Shown piece by piece: positions 1 to 10,560 of a DNA stretch of 64,000 bases. A program made the translations under genes and the position numbers. The stretch's first letter is position 1. The number at the start of each line of letters is the position of its first letter. Origin of the DNA: Pontederia crassipes (lineage: Eukaryota; Streptophyta; Magnoliopsida; Commelinales; Pontederiaceae); contig CM060188.1 in the NCBI GenBank assembly GCA_030549335.1, forward strand, positions 44,419,696 through 44,483,695, given 5' to 3'. The notes beneath the pieces are model-generated. The model was given only the letters and a program-made list of their open reading frames with translations, was not told the DNA's origin and made no database searches.

Positions 1-554
1 TTGTTGTTCTTGATATGGATGAAGATTTGAATACTCCAATTCTATTGGGTAGATCTTTCTTAGCTACTGCAGGAGCTGTAATTGATGTTAAAGAAGGTAG
101 ATTGACATTTCAAATCGGAGAAGACAAGATAAAATTTCTAGTTCAAGTTATTAGTAGTCTTAATTTTCAACATAAAAACCTTGAAGATAGGAAAATCAAT
201 CAGCTAGTAGAACAAGTTTCTGCAATAATTCCAATTGAAGATCCTTTACAAAGATGTTTTATGTTTGATCATTTGAAGGAATTAGATGATCCTGAAGCTA
301 AGGCTTGTCATTCTATTATGAATTCATCTAAATCAGTAGAGAAATCAGAAATTCAAAATGTGGTCCAAGAGGTTTTCACTACTGAAGTTCAGATAGGTTC
401 TACTAAGGAGAATTCTCCCAAATTGGAGTTGAAGCCTCTTCCTAGCAATCTGAAGTATGAGTTTCTTGGGAAAAACTTCACATCCAGTGATAATCAATGC
501 CAAGTTACCTCAAAGTCGAGTTTAAGAGCTATTGAAGAGACTAAAGCTATATAG
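1..554 (+). pseudogene. Element A retropepsin C-terminal half and protease-RT linker
   Basis: The reading frame is open from the left edge and reads VVLDMDEDLNTPILLGRSFL, then ATAGAVIDV. This is the C-terminal half of a plant Ty3/gypsy aspartic protease, including the ILGR-type motif that precedes the end of the fold. The catalytic DTG triad would lie outside the window. From about residue 50 the frame is a polar linker (KELDDPEAKACHSIM and so on) as in Athila/Tat polyproteins. It ends at a TAG at 552-554. The RT frame overlaps in another phase, so the polyprotein is frameshifted here. Confidence 0.8.
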
Positions 555-577
555 GGAAGTAATTGGGTATTCAATGA

Positions 578-1590
578 ATGATATCAAAGGAATTAACCCC
601 TCAATTTGCATGCATAGAATTCCTATGGAAGACAACTACAAGCCCACAATTGAAGGCCAAAAAAAGATTGAATCCAGTTATGAAAGAAGTTGTAAAGAAA
701 GAAGTACTGAAACTTTTGAATGATGGAATCATATATACAATTTCAGATAGTGAATGGATTATTCCAGTTCAAGTGGTGCCAAAGAAAGGTGGAATCACAG
801 TTGTGAAATCTGATTCTAATGAATTGATCTCTACTAGAACAGTAATTGGATGGAGAATGTGCATTGACTTCAAAAAATTAAATAAGGCAACTAGGAAGGA
901 CCATTTTTCACTTCCTTTCATTGACCAAATGCTAAAGAGACTAGTCAATCATTCTCATTTCTCCTACTTAGATGACTATTCAGAATTCTTATAAATTCTG
1001 ATTCACCCTCAAGATCAGGACAAGACCACTTTTACATGTCGATATAGGACATTTGTTTATAGAGAATGTCATTTGGTTTATGCAATGCTCCAGCTACATT
1101 TCAGAGGTGTATGATGTTAATTTTCTCAAATTTCATTGAAAATATTATGGAAGTTTCAATGGATGACTTTTCAGTATATGGAGATTCTTTTGAAAGTTGT
1201 TTAAAGAATTTGACAAGGGTACTACAAAGATGTAGGGAGTCTAACGTGATTTTTAATTAGGAGAAATGTCACTTTATGATTCAAGAAGAAGTTGTTCTAT
1301 GACACATTGTCTCTAGCAAGGGAATTGAAATGGATAAAGCCAAGATTGAAGCTATTGAGAAGTTACCACCACCCCAAAATGTCAAGGCAATAAGAAGTTT
1401 TTAGGTCATGCAGGCTTCTATAGAAGTTTTATAAAGAACTTCTCAATGATAGCTAGACCCCTCACAAAATTATTAGCAAAGGATCCTAAATTCAACTTTG
1501 ATGAAGAATGTTTGAAGGCTTTCAACCAACTGATATAAGCTTTAACATTAGCCCCAATTGTACAAACACCAGATTGGTCTTTCCCATTTG
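578..1590 (+). pseudogene. Element A reverse transcriptase, frameshifted and stopped
   Basis: RT blocks lie in several frames. 578-994 holds an 'IPVQVVPKKGG' segment and 'WRMCIDFKKLNKATRKDHF', then 'LPFIDQMLKRL', ending at TAA after 'YLDDYSEFL'. 1066-1260 holds 'SFGLCNAPATFQRCM' and the catalytic-loop equivalent 'SMDDFSVYG', where the two aspartates remain. After a TAG at 1258-1260, the C-terminal RT blocks (EKCHFM, '[21 protein letters not shown]') follow with further stops. These are classical gypsy RT motifs in the right order. At least three interruptions mean no full-length RT can be made. Confidence 0.88.
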
Positions 1591-1595
1591 AAGTA

Positions 1596-2198
1596 ATGCG
1601 TGATTCTTCTGATCAATTAGTAGGAGCAGTTCTAAGCCAAACCAAAGATAAAAAGCATCATGTTATCTGCTATGCTAGCAAGACTCTTGATGAAGTTCAA
1701 GTCAATTATGCTACTACTGAAAAAGAGCTATTAGCTATGGTATTTGCTTTTGATAAGTTCAGATCATACCTTGTTGGAGTCAACGTTATTGTATACACTG
1801 ATCACCAAGCTGTGCGGCATCTTATTAACAAGAAGGAATCAAAGCCAAGATTGATAAGATGGATTCTACTACTTCAGGAATTTGATGTGAAAATTAGGGA
1901 CAAGAGAGGTACTGAAAACTTAGTAGTTGGTCATTTGTCTATATTGGAAAGAAGTTCTGAATCCCCCATAATTCCTATTAATGATTCTTTTCCTGATTAT
2001 TTTCTAATGGCCATCTCAACTAATGAAGCTCCATGGTATGCTGATATTGTCAACTATTTAGCTTGTGGAATCATTCCAATTGATTACTCATATCAACAAA
2101 AGAAAAAGTTCTTTAATGACATCAAGGATTACTATTGGGATGATCCATTTTTATTCAAGAAGTCCTCTGATGGAATGTTTAGAAGATGTATGCCATAA
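1596..2198 (+). pseudogene. Element A RNase H domain and start of integrase linker
   Basis: A 200-residue open stretch encodes a gypsy RNase H. It shows [14 protein letters not shown] (first catalytic Asp region), [20 protein letters not shown] with LLAMVFAF (catalytic Glu region) and [11 protein letters not shown] (catalytic Asp region). '[15 protein letters not shown]' and a degraded 'ADHLSRL'-type segment (VGHLSILER) follow. The domain is the best-preserved part of pol. It ends at TAA 2196-2198, just before the integrase zinc-binding region. It lies on the same strand as, and downstream of, the RT blocks. Confidence 0.88.
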
Positions 2199-2207
2199 TT
2201 TGAATTC

Positions 2208-3323
2208 CAAGACATTCTACATCAATGTCACTCTTTAGCTTATGGACGACATGGATCTACCCAAAAGACAGTTGCTAAGGTACTTCAATCAGGATTCTAT
2301 TGGCCTTCTCTATTTAAGGATGTTCATTTTTATGTGAAGAGATGTGATGTATGTCAAAGAGCAGGGACAATCTCTAGAAGAAATTAAATGCTTCAAAATG
2401 GAATTTTGGAAATTGAAATCTTTGATGTATGGGGAATTAATTATATGGGATCTTTCCCTAGCTCATTTTGATATAAGTCCATCTTATTAGTTGTTGATTA
2501 TGTGTCAAAGTGAATTGAAGCAATCCCAACAATTGCTGCCGATTCTAAGGCTGTTATTAAATTGTTCAAAGATATCATTTTCTCAAAATTTGGAGTTCCA
2601 AGAGTAGTTATCAGTGATGGAGGAATTATTGAAAGAAGTTTTGAAAACCTTCTAAGCAAGTATGGAGTCAAGCACAAGGTCTCAACATCTTATCATCCAC
2701 AAACAAATGACCAAGCTAAAATTTCAAATAGGGAAATTAAAACCATCTTAGAGAAGACTGTCTCATCGACTAGAAAGGATTGGAGTAGTAAACTGAGTGA
2801 TACACTTTGGACATATAGAACAGCTTATAAATCTCCAATTGGTGTCTCTCCATATAAGTTGATCTATGAAAAAGCATGTCATTTGCTAATTGAATTTAAA
2901 CACAAAGCATATTGAGCTGTTTAGGTTCTAAACTATGATATGAAATCTTGTGGACAGAAGATATTACTTCAGCTGGATGAATAAGATGAAATTAGGCTCA
3001 ATGCTTATCACAATTCTGAATTTTACAAAGAGAGAACAAAGAAGTGGTATGATAATAGAATTTTGAAGAAGGAATTCAAGGAAGGAGACTTGTTTCTATT
3101 ATACAATTCAAGGCTCAAGCTATTTCCTGGAAAACTAAAATCCAGATGGTGTGGACCATTTAATGTTTACAAAGTTTATCCTTTTGGAACTGTGGATCTT
3201 GAGAATGATAATTCAGATATTTTCAAAGTGAATGGTCAAAAACTGAAATTGTACAATCCCACAATAGAGAATCCAGCTAAGGAAGTGCTTATGCTATCAA
3301 ATCCCCATGAATTCCCTAGCTGA
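2208..3323 (+). pseudogene. Element A integrase, decayed, with lost catalytic Glu
   Basis: The HHCC zinc-binding region reads 'HQCHSLAYGRHGS' and later 'CDVCQRAG' (about 2208-2370), but has stops (TAA about 2385, TGA after 'PSSF' and after 'VSK'). The catalytic core at 2562-2915 has '[10 protein letters not shown]' with the second Asp, and '[18 protein letters not shown]'. Lys stands where the family's catalytic Glu is expected, and two residues are missing between them. 3063-3323 is the C-terminal domain (GDLFLLYNSRLKLFPGKLKS then RWCGPFNV), ending at TGA 3321-3323. The integrase is non-functional. Confidence 0.86.
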
Positions 3324-4783
3324 TACTGAATGTAACAATGTCTAACCTAAGACATTAAAGTATGGTGCTTCTTGGGAGACAACCCAAGCCTTTTTTTATT
3401 TAATTTCTCTTTGTTTTGTAGGAATAAATCTGAGAGGAACATGATCTACCATTGAATTTTCAACCTAGGGAGTACTCTTAAACTCACAACTTTAATTTTT
3501 AACTGAAATGCAATTGATAACTGATCATAATTATTTTTACTTAGCTCATGTTATGACCATCATAATGATAACTTTAATTTCTTATTCATATCAATTCTCC
3601 ACATCTGATTTTGCCAAATTTTAGTGAATTTCTTAATCCTTAGTGAATTTTATTGATTGCTAAATTAATTACTCTTCAATTGATTGCAAATTTGATTCAA
3701 TATCAAGGAGAGTTGATCAAAACCATTCCTGATATCAAATGTTGAAATTTGAAAAACCCAAAGAAGAAGTGAAGCAAGACATGCCTACCTCTCATTTCAA
3801 AAGTTGAATATCCACCCAATCCTCTCCCTTGCTTGGATGATTGATCACTGAGAACAATGCTGGGGGAGGTACCTGGTACATTTCTGAACTCTATTAGAAT
3901 GATTTAATATCATTTTAAAAGTTTATATCCTATCATTGTTATTACTATTATCATTGTAGTTCAGCTTAAGTCATGTTATCAATTGTGCTCAAAATTGTTA
4001 AGCTAAATTATTTAGTAAAATAGTTAGTACACTCCAACACCAAGTAGTCAATTTGGCTATTAATCTTTTTACTTCAATCAGCACACTTTCAGATGCATTT
4101 GATTTCAATTCAGCTGAAATAGTTCTTTTTGTGGGTAACACAAGCTAACACTCATGGATTGATAAAAATTTAAAAGATGTCTAGAATGGAATCAAGGCTT
4201 TTGCTGCTATGTTAAATAGGAAAACTTGACTCTTTGTATTAAGGAATCTAAACTTTACTTGAGTTTGAACTGTTGCTCACTTCATGAACATAAAAGAAAA
4301 AAAATGAAGAAAATGAAAAGTTGCATTTTGCATTGCATGCATGCATCAATAAAGAGAGCTAAATTTCAAAAGGAAACTCTCTTGAATACATCCAGGATTT
4401 TTATCCTATTGACCAACATAAGTAAAAATTAGGTTCAAACCTATTTATTTGCATCATCATGAATAAAAGTCAGGTTTCAAACTTGTTTAATAATATAAAA
4501 ATCTGTTCATCAAGAGATTGGCAGTTCAACCTTTTTAGTAGAGTTAAAAATCTCTGAAACTCAAATTAGTTATTGTTAGTACTTATTTCATAGCTTAAAT
4601 TTTCTTTAGCCTCAGTGATTCCTTAGCTAGAATTTGGGTTTTGAAAACAATGGCAAGGAGTGTTAGCAAAGTGGGAAACTTATTTGATTTTAAATAGTTG
4701 AATCTAAATTCATTTGTGAACTATTTGATTCAATCTTTGTTCTTAATATCTGAATGATTTGCTTGAGGACAAGTAAAAGTTTA
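3324..4783 (+). other. Element A 3' noncoding region between pol and polypurine tract
   Basis: About 1.46 kb with no convincing ORF; no env-like or Athila ORF1 reading frame is visible. Just after pol lies the conserved post-pol block, with the perfect inverted repeat CTTGGG (3371-3376) / CCCAAG (3383-3388) around a 6-nt loop, as found in many Athila/Tat elements. 'gaacaatgctgggggaggt' at about 3852-3870 resembles an internal purine tract. The rest is AT-rich. Confidence 0.6.
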
Positions 4784-4799
4784 AGCTTGGGGGAGTTTT
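4784..4799 (+). other. Element A polypurine tract (plus-strand primer)
   Basis: The sequence aagcttgggggagttt lies immediately before the TG that opens the 3' LTR. It follows 'gcttgaggacaag', the usual upstream context in Athila/Tat elements. Confidence 0.8.
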
Positions 4800-6303
4800 G
4801 ATCACTAGCTGATCATACTATAATTTTACTCATTTTCCATATGAATCCATGTGCATATAAGCCCTGAAATGTTTATATTTGAATAATTATGCTTAATATA
4901 CATGCATTTATCTTTCTAGCATAATATTATGTTGCACTTGCACATTTGAGTTGTTTGATGTGCTGTTTTAATCTTTATTTGTTTAATTTTCATTTGAAGA
5001 TCTGATTCTTGCTGTTCTCTTTAATCCAGCAACTAAATCTAGACACACATCCCTATTGGAAAAGAATGGGGGACCACAATGCAGCTGCAAAAAAGTGAAA
5101 AGGAATTTTTTCTCAACACAAAAGCAAAAAGAACCATGAGGCATGAATCAGAAGGAATAGAAGCTTCTGATTGGGATCAAAGGGTGATGAAATGACATAT
5201 AAAAGGAAGGATTACAGGAGAAGATAGGGGCTTCCACCATTTTCCACATTTTGCACCTTGGAGCTTAAGGAAGAAGGAGAAGTCCAAAGGAGATTTCAAG
5301 CTGATTCTATCAATTTTATATTTCATAATATTTTTTATTTTGTTCCTCATCTATTTTGTATTGATTTCATCATCTATGAGGAGCTAAATCTTAGCCTTCT
5401 TAGGATAGGATAGTAGTCTAATTTCTTTTATGAATGGATGATGAGCAACATTGATTTTATCTCTGATATTAGTATAGTTCTGAATGTTTTTTAAATTGGT
5501 TCCCTATTGATGTGAACCCTACATTGTAATGGCAACTGAAAAGTAGATTTCAGATTCTTTTCTTACTCAGAAATGAGTGAAGAACATTGATATTGTTTCC
5601 TAATTCCAATTTATCCATGCTGAGTTTTGATGCATCCATTCATTGAAATGACAATCGAGAGATTGATTCTAGATTCCCTTTATGTTTATGGATTTGATTG
5701 TATTTGTGCAGTGAGCTAAAGGTTAATGATATTCTGATATCAGTTGTAACACTTTTAAATCAACCTAACTAACATTCAAATGAAAGTGTAATATTAATTT
5801 TTATTTTAATGCACTGTGAGAACAGTTTGTATAGGTTGTAAATGGCATGATTTTTATTGATGAGTTATTCTAATCCATCCATAGCAGAATTAGATGAACC
5901 CCGTTCCTAAGAGAGCGTTTCACATTTGTTAGTATCATCTCATATCAATAATTTAAAAATGTCGAAAAGAGTTAACTTAGTTTAGGATTAATGTAGATTA
6001 GTTAGTGAATCTTAAGTTTCAAATCATTGTGGATATGATATTCAAGTCTACTACTTGATATGTGCACTTGCGGTTTAGTGAAGTGAGGAGTTTAGGCCAT
6101 ACATCATTATGTTAAATTTTCAATTCTGTTTAGTTTGTAGTTGTGCATTCTATGCCTACACTTTGTTTAAATTTCATTTCTGCATAGTCTACGCCTACAT
6201 CTTGATCAGTTTTGATTTCTACATAGTCTATGCCTAAACCTTAGTCTTTTGCATTCTGTGTTATAAATCAATCAATTAATCACACTCCACACAATTCACA
6301 TCA
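4800..6303 (+). repeat. 3' LTR of element A (1504 bp)
   Basis: It starts TGATCACTAG directly after the polypurine tract and ends ...TTCACATCA, giving TG...CA termini. A TATA box, TATAAAA, lies at 5198-5204, followed by a purine-rich R/U5-like leader (cttggagcttaaggaag). The text 'catctatgaggagctaaatc' at about 5370 is characteristic of Tat-type LTRs. The right boundary is fixed because the LTR of element B resumes at 6304 (ctgtgac...), matching 10057 onward in B's other LTR. The partner LTR is outside the window. Confidence 0.8.
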
Positions 6304-6516
6304 CTGTGACTTTCTTCTGAGCTATTTTAGGGTCTTTTCTTGCCTTAATTTTGACGTTTTCTCATATCCTTCCATGAATAATTTCCAGACTTAGGTAGAA
6401 ATCAAATCTAAAGGAAATTGTATAAAAATAAATCAAAACTCTCATTTTCTAAACATAAAAACATTCTAAAATTTTAATCAAATGACCTAAACTAATGCAT
6501 GATTTTTCGTGCATCA
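6304..6516 (-). repeat. First 213 bp of the 3' LTR of element B, cut by element A
   Basis: Reading the - strand, it starts TGATGCACGAAAAATCATGC at 6516 and runs to 6304. It is collinear with 10268-10056 in the other LTR. The match stops abruptly at the end of element A's LTR. The first five bases, ctgtg (6304-6308), are the predicted 5-bp target-site duplication of A. Confidence 0.8.
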
Positions 6517-6532
6517 AATACCCACAAGCTTA
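6517..6532 (-). other. Element B polypurine tract
   Basis: The - strand reads aagcttgtgggtatt followed by the TG of the LTR, preceded by gcttgaggacaagc. This is the same context as the polypurine tract of element A, so A and B belong to related lineages. Confidence 0.75.
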
Positions 6533-8946
6533 ATATTTTGCTTGTCCTCAAGCAAATTTCAGATAAGGCACAATGCTCTGTCATAAAACCAATACTTTTC
6601 CCCTAATGTTCTTTTTACATGACCATCACCAAAGTATCTATTCTCAACTAATACCCAGCCTTGCAGAATTCTTAGCATTCAAACATGTCCATCTTGCATA
6701 TCTACAAATAATATTAATCGATCTCATAAGAGTATCAATATTGAACCACAAGTCTTTAGGAGCTTATTTTCATACTATTATTATTTCACATTTCATTTTT
6801 ATTTTTTTTAAGAATTTAGTAATCCTCCATATTGCACAAAGTGGTCCATGTATTGAGCTTTCGATCAACAGATCCCAGAGTAGATGCCCTTAGGTCGTTA
6901 GGCAAGAATCCCCTACGGATCTAATTACCCTGACACACCAAAGTTCCAAAGGGTACGTTTTACTTTTCACTTAACTGTTGGGACTCAACTAGCCCTCTTT
7001 TCATTTTCATATTAACATTAAAATTATATAGCATAATTATAATCTCCAAAAAGACTTAATATTTCAATAAAGATGCAATTATAATCAAGACTAACATCAT
7101 AGTAAATAATAGAGAAATTCATCATTTAAAAGCTAGTCCTTCTACTTAGCAACAAACTCAATCCAAATCCCAATACTCTGGTGATACCCGATAAAAAGAA
7201 ATAATGATTGAATTTCATAGATTAAGCGATGTTCTGAAAATAAGCTTTCAGACAATCAAATAGTAAACAAGAAGAAATGAGATGTCACAAAATTTTATTT
7301 TTTTCAAAAAATTTCATAATTAGATGTATGCCAAACAAAATAAGATGATCGACTCAAAATGTTGAAATTATATATGACATGCAAATGAAACAAGACTAAG
7401 TCCCTCCCCCAATCTTGAACCTGACCCTCAATGTTAGGCCCATTCACATGAAAACTACTAAATAATAATAATACATGATAAAATGCAAAAGGAGTAGAGA
7501 CAACTTGATGATTTCTAGGTTCTGTGAGTAATTAAAAATATCTTGGTAACATTGCTTGGGCGGCTCATAAGCTTCTTCCGACATGATTTGGACTTCTGCA
7601 TTTTCAGAACTGTCACGGCCTTGGCATTACATGGGTATGGCCATGACAGAGGCGTTGGCACCCAATATGATAGACACGACCGTGAGAGATGTAGGCGCGA
7701 CCGTGACCATGTCCTCTTGAGCAATCACAATCTAAACAAATTTTATTGTTAACTAATCTAAATTAAAAATTCAATACTAATGCTAAACTAAAAACTAAGA
7801 GGACAAAAGTTTAAGAGTATAGTTTTAAGTTATAGTCTTTAGCTTGACTTTTACCCTTTTGTTACCTCAAGTTTAAGAGACTCGAATTGACCTTTTTTTC
7901 ATCTTACCTCTAATATAATGCTCAAGGCATTGTCCCTCTATTTTAAAAGAATTACCTGCATCTTGTGGAGTTTGATCCTTAGGCTTCCAATGCATAAAAT
8001 TTTGTGATGTCTGAGGTGATGATGGTGTGTTCCCTTCTACCAATGAGTGATTTGGAGGTAATGGTGGCATGGTTGTTGGACTTTCTGAAGGTGAATTTCT
8101 TCTTCGCACTTGTCCATCTTTCATAATATATTCACTTGTATCATTGATCCTCCATTAAGTAGTCAATGTCTTTTGATAATAATTCTTCTTCGGTCGTCTT
8201 CTTCCTGAATTAAAATATTACAAGTGACATGAACATATAATAGGTACAGATTTATCCACAATATTATCCCCCGAGGCATAAGCAATATGAGAAGCCAACT
8301 ACACTTTCTTCTCTAATGCTTGAAATTTTGCCTGCATAATATCAAGCTTAACATTAAAATTTGAGGATTGAGGAGGAGAACGATTGTTGATCCTTCAAGT
8401 GTGTCAACTGTGATTGTAGATTACTAATGAGTTGATCTTGTAAGATAAATCTTTTCTCTATAACTCCAATCAATTGGCACAATTTTTCTTCGATGTTGGA
8501 ATTTGACTCTAACTGGGTGGCTGGAGGAACATCATTTTTCACTCGAATCTTAGCCTCTAATTGCTCTACTTGTCCCATCAACTTCATAAAAGCTTTTTCT
8601 TGAAGTTAAATTTCTCTTCAGCCATTGTCATAAACTTTATCATCATGTCTTGAATTGTAGAATTTCCTTGTACCATGGGAATGAGTGGAATATTGTTATT
8701 TGAAAATTGTGATATTTGTGATTCATGATCCTCAAACACCTTCCTTTGTTCATCCAAATAATAATCTCACATAGTCTTTGATTTTGTTGTCATTCTGAAT
8801 TGTATTTTGAAAATATTTCCTGACCACACAAAATAAAGAATATATAAAAGTATGTGAATTAATAAGAATCTACCTCAAAAAAAATTTTAAAAAAATAAAA
8901 GCTCTCAAATAACAAGTAAAATAAAAATAAAAGTTACTAAACACTG
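6533..8946 (-). other. Element B internal region with gag-like remnants
   Basis: Just after the primer-binding site, the - strand encodes MTTKSKTM, a stop, then 'DYYLDEQRKVFEDHESQ' and 'AEEKFNFKKK' (about 8800-8610). A 77-residue frame at 8587-8354 follows, rich in Leu/Gln/Lys and probably coiled coil (MKLMGQVEQLEAKI). A Pro/Ser-rich 83-residue frame lies at 8124-7873. They resemble the leader/gag part of Tat-type elements but no capsid or zinc-knuckle motif is visible, so the assignment is weak. 7610-7720 holds repeats of 'cacg(g/a)cc(g/a)tgac' words also found in the LTR. 6827-6965 is the conserved noncoding motif listed separately. Confidence 0.5.
6827..6965 (-). repeat. Conserved noncoding Athila/Tat 3' motif, copy 1
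   Basis: On the - strand it reads 'gattagatccgtaggggatt' then 'gatctgttgatcgaaagctc' and 'gaccactttgtgcaatatgg'. The same three blocks, in the same order and spacing, occur twice on the + strand at 32240-32560. In element B it sits about 300 bp upstream of the polypurine tract. Its function is unknown. Confidence 0.65.
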
Positions 8947-8964
8947 TCCTCGGCAACGACGCTA
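8947..8964 (-). other. Element B primer-binding site, tRNA-Asp type
   Basis: The - strand reads tagcgtcgttgccgagga, 7 bp after the LTR's terminal CA. The 3' end of plant tRNA-Asp predicts tggcgccgttgccgggga, so three positions have drifted. This primer type is characteristic of Athila/Tat elements. Confidence 0.75.
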
Positions 8965-8970
8965 AAAACT

Positions 8971-10268
8971 TGATGTGTGTAAAATTGATAGCAAACGCTA
9001 ACAAGTGCACTAGTCGCTGAAGTAATAACTTACATTTTATTTGAACCTTGTTAATTGAGAAATTAAGAAAATATATAATTTCAGATATGAATGAAAAGAA
9101 AATAATAAAAATAAAGGAAATGTTCACCTGGAGAAATAATGATTTGATGATTAGAGCACCTAATTATCACCACTAAATGTAATGACTTTTCTCAACTTAG
9201 AATTAATTGAATTAATAATAAAGTGAATTCCTAAAATTAGTTAACCAATGTTTCAGACTTTAAGTACTATCCTATGAATCAATTAGGATAAACTAATTCT
9301 TTTGGTTTTTAATTTACTTAATTAATCATAAAATGCATTAAAATGGAATTAATATTAAGGGCTTTCTCAAAACACCTTGATAACTACACAAATTAGGTTT
9401 CTTTCAATTTCCCTAATTGTGACGTACAATAAATAAGATCAATTCTAAAAACTATTATGAAAATAATCACGTATTCTCATATAGCAATCAAATCATAAAT
9501 CATGGAATCGAAGGAAAGCATTAAACAAGAAATTGCAATGCTATTAAAGATTCAAACTAAACTAATATTAAGAAGGACTTCAAAACATAAATAGGATTCA
9601 ACTAAGATGACCCTAATAAAAGAATAAATCTGAGAATAACAACATCAAATCTAATATAAAAGATTGGGAAAAGAAAACGAAGAACTCTATCATCCGCTGT
9701 GCACGTGCTCTCGCGAGTTTCCGGCAGAGCTTCGCTATTGTTCTCGCTCTTCTCCTCTTTATAGGCTTCAAATTTATGCTCCAGATATATTTTTCTGGGC
9801 CCTCTTCTGCCTTCTTTTATAAGTTTTCTCGTCCCCAAAGGAAATAAACTGAAATTCTATCGAAAAAGTTGATAAAAATGGCTTTGAAACTGCATTACCA
9901 TCCGCCGTCATGACCGTGACCAAGTTCTTCATGGCTGTGACAAAAGGATGAAAAGTACTTAGAAACTTTTCTACTGAAAAATCTCTCTGTCATGGCCGTG
10001 ACAGTGATAGACAATTTTAGATCTTTCTGCCACGGCCATGAAAAGAATTGCCATGGCTGTGACAGTCTTTTGAGTTATTTTAGGGCATCTTTTTACCTTA
10101 ATTTTGATGTTTTCTCATATCCTGCCATGAATAATTTCCAGACTTAGGTAGAAATCAAATCTAAAGAAAATTATATAAAAATAAATCAAAACTCCCCTTT
10201 TCTAAACATAAAAACATTCTAAAATGCTAATCAAATGACCTAAACTAATGCATGATTTCCGTGCATCA
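8971..10268 (-). repeat. 5' LTR of element B (1298 bp)
   Basis: On the - strand it starts TGATGCACGG at 10268 and ends ACACACATCA at 8971. A TATA-like TATAAAG lies at 9763-9757, about 505 bp in, followed by a purine-rich leader. The stretch 9890-10070 carries several imperfect copies of 'tgtcacggccatgaca'. The terminal motif 'agtgcacttgttagcg' is shared with the LTRs at 28093-29753, 41236-42920 and 51779-53056. Confidence 0.82.
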
Positions 10269-10560
10269 CTTATATTTTTCATTTCAAACTTCACGGGCAT
10301 TTCACGGTAGCGGATCATTAGTTCCCTGGCTGCTTCACAATTCTTCAATAAGTAAGGTGTCATTATAATCTTTTCACAAGTCGTATATAGGGGTGTTCAC
10401 GGGGCAGGTCAACCCGATGAACCCAATGACCCGAGCTAACCCGACCTAGTTGGCTCGGGTCAAGTCCGGTCATGGTTGGGTCAGATTTGGCTGTAAGTTT
10501 TTCTAACCTTCATGTTTTATTTCAGGTCCGTGACTCACAAATTACAACATGGACCTCCCT
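10269..10560. repeat. Unrecognised shared sequence, copy 1 (other copy 32860-33155)
   Basis: Blocks 10281-10380 and 10490-10560 match 32876-32990 and 33090-33155 in order. On the - strand the first block can be read as EKIIMTPYLLKNCEAA then RELM, and the other copy reads EKIIMTYYLLKNREMV. The peptide is partly conserved, which suggests a gene fragment or the coding part of an unknown mobile element. The middle of copy 1 (10392-10480) is a GC-richer 'cccgacctagttggctcggg' stretch absent from copy 2. Confidence 0.45.

Larger units (their letters stand above)
1..6303 (+). mobile_element. Element A: degenerate Ty3/gypsy Athila/Tat-type retrotransposon, 5' part outside the window
   Basis: The order protease tail, reverse transcriptase, RNase H, integrase, long 3' noncoding region, polypurine tract and 3' LTR is visible on the + strand. 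Pol-order RT-RH-INT identifies Ty3/gypsy. The post-pol hairpin, the 'gaggacaag' stretch before the polypurine tract and the TGATCA LTR start are typical of the Athila/Tat lineage. Pol is broken by many stops and frameshifts, so the element is dead. The 5' LTR, gag and the start of the protease lie left of base 1. The 3' LTR ends at 6303, where the LTR of element B resumes, so A is nested in B. Confidence 0.88.
6304..10268 (-). mobile_element. Element B: short, mostly noncoding LTR element of Tat type, interrupted by element A
   Basis: On the - strand the order is 5' LTR (10268-8971), primer-binding site (8964-8947), a 2.4-kb internal region with only weak gag-like reading frames, polypurine tract (6532-6517) and the first 213 bp of the 3' LTR (6516-6304). 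The two LTR ends match almost throughout (about nine in ten bases by eye). The internal region lacks RT, RNase H and integrase, so the element is non-autonomous. The rest of its 3' LTR must lie left of the window, beyond element A. Confidence 0.8.

Noticed and set aside
3324..4783. Possible env-like ORF after pol in element A
   Set aside because: Only a 68-residue Lys-rich frame is present (4226-4432). No Athila ORF1 blocks, signal peptide or membrane span pattern is present.
9602..9838. 78-residue - strand frame MGTRKLIKEGRRGPRK
   Set aside because: It lies within the R/U5 part of LTR B, downstream of its TATA box; no family match.
10392..10480. 'taggggtgttcacgggg' as the end of a hAT-type MITE
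   Set aside because: The start resembles known plant hAT MITE ends, but no matching inverted end or 8-bp TSD was found nearby.
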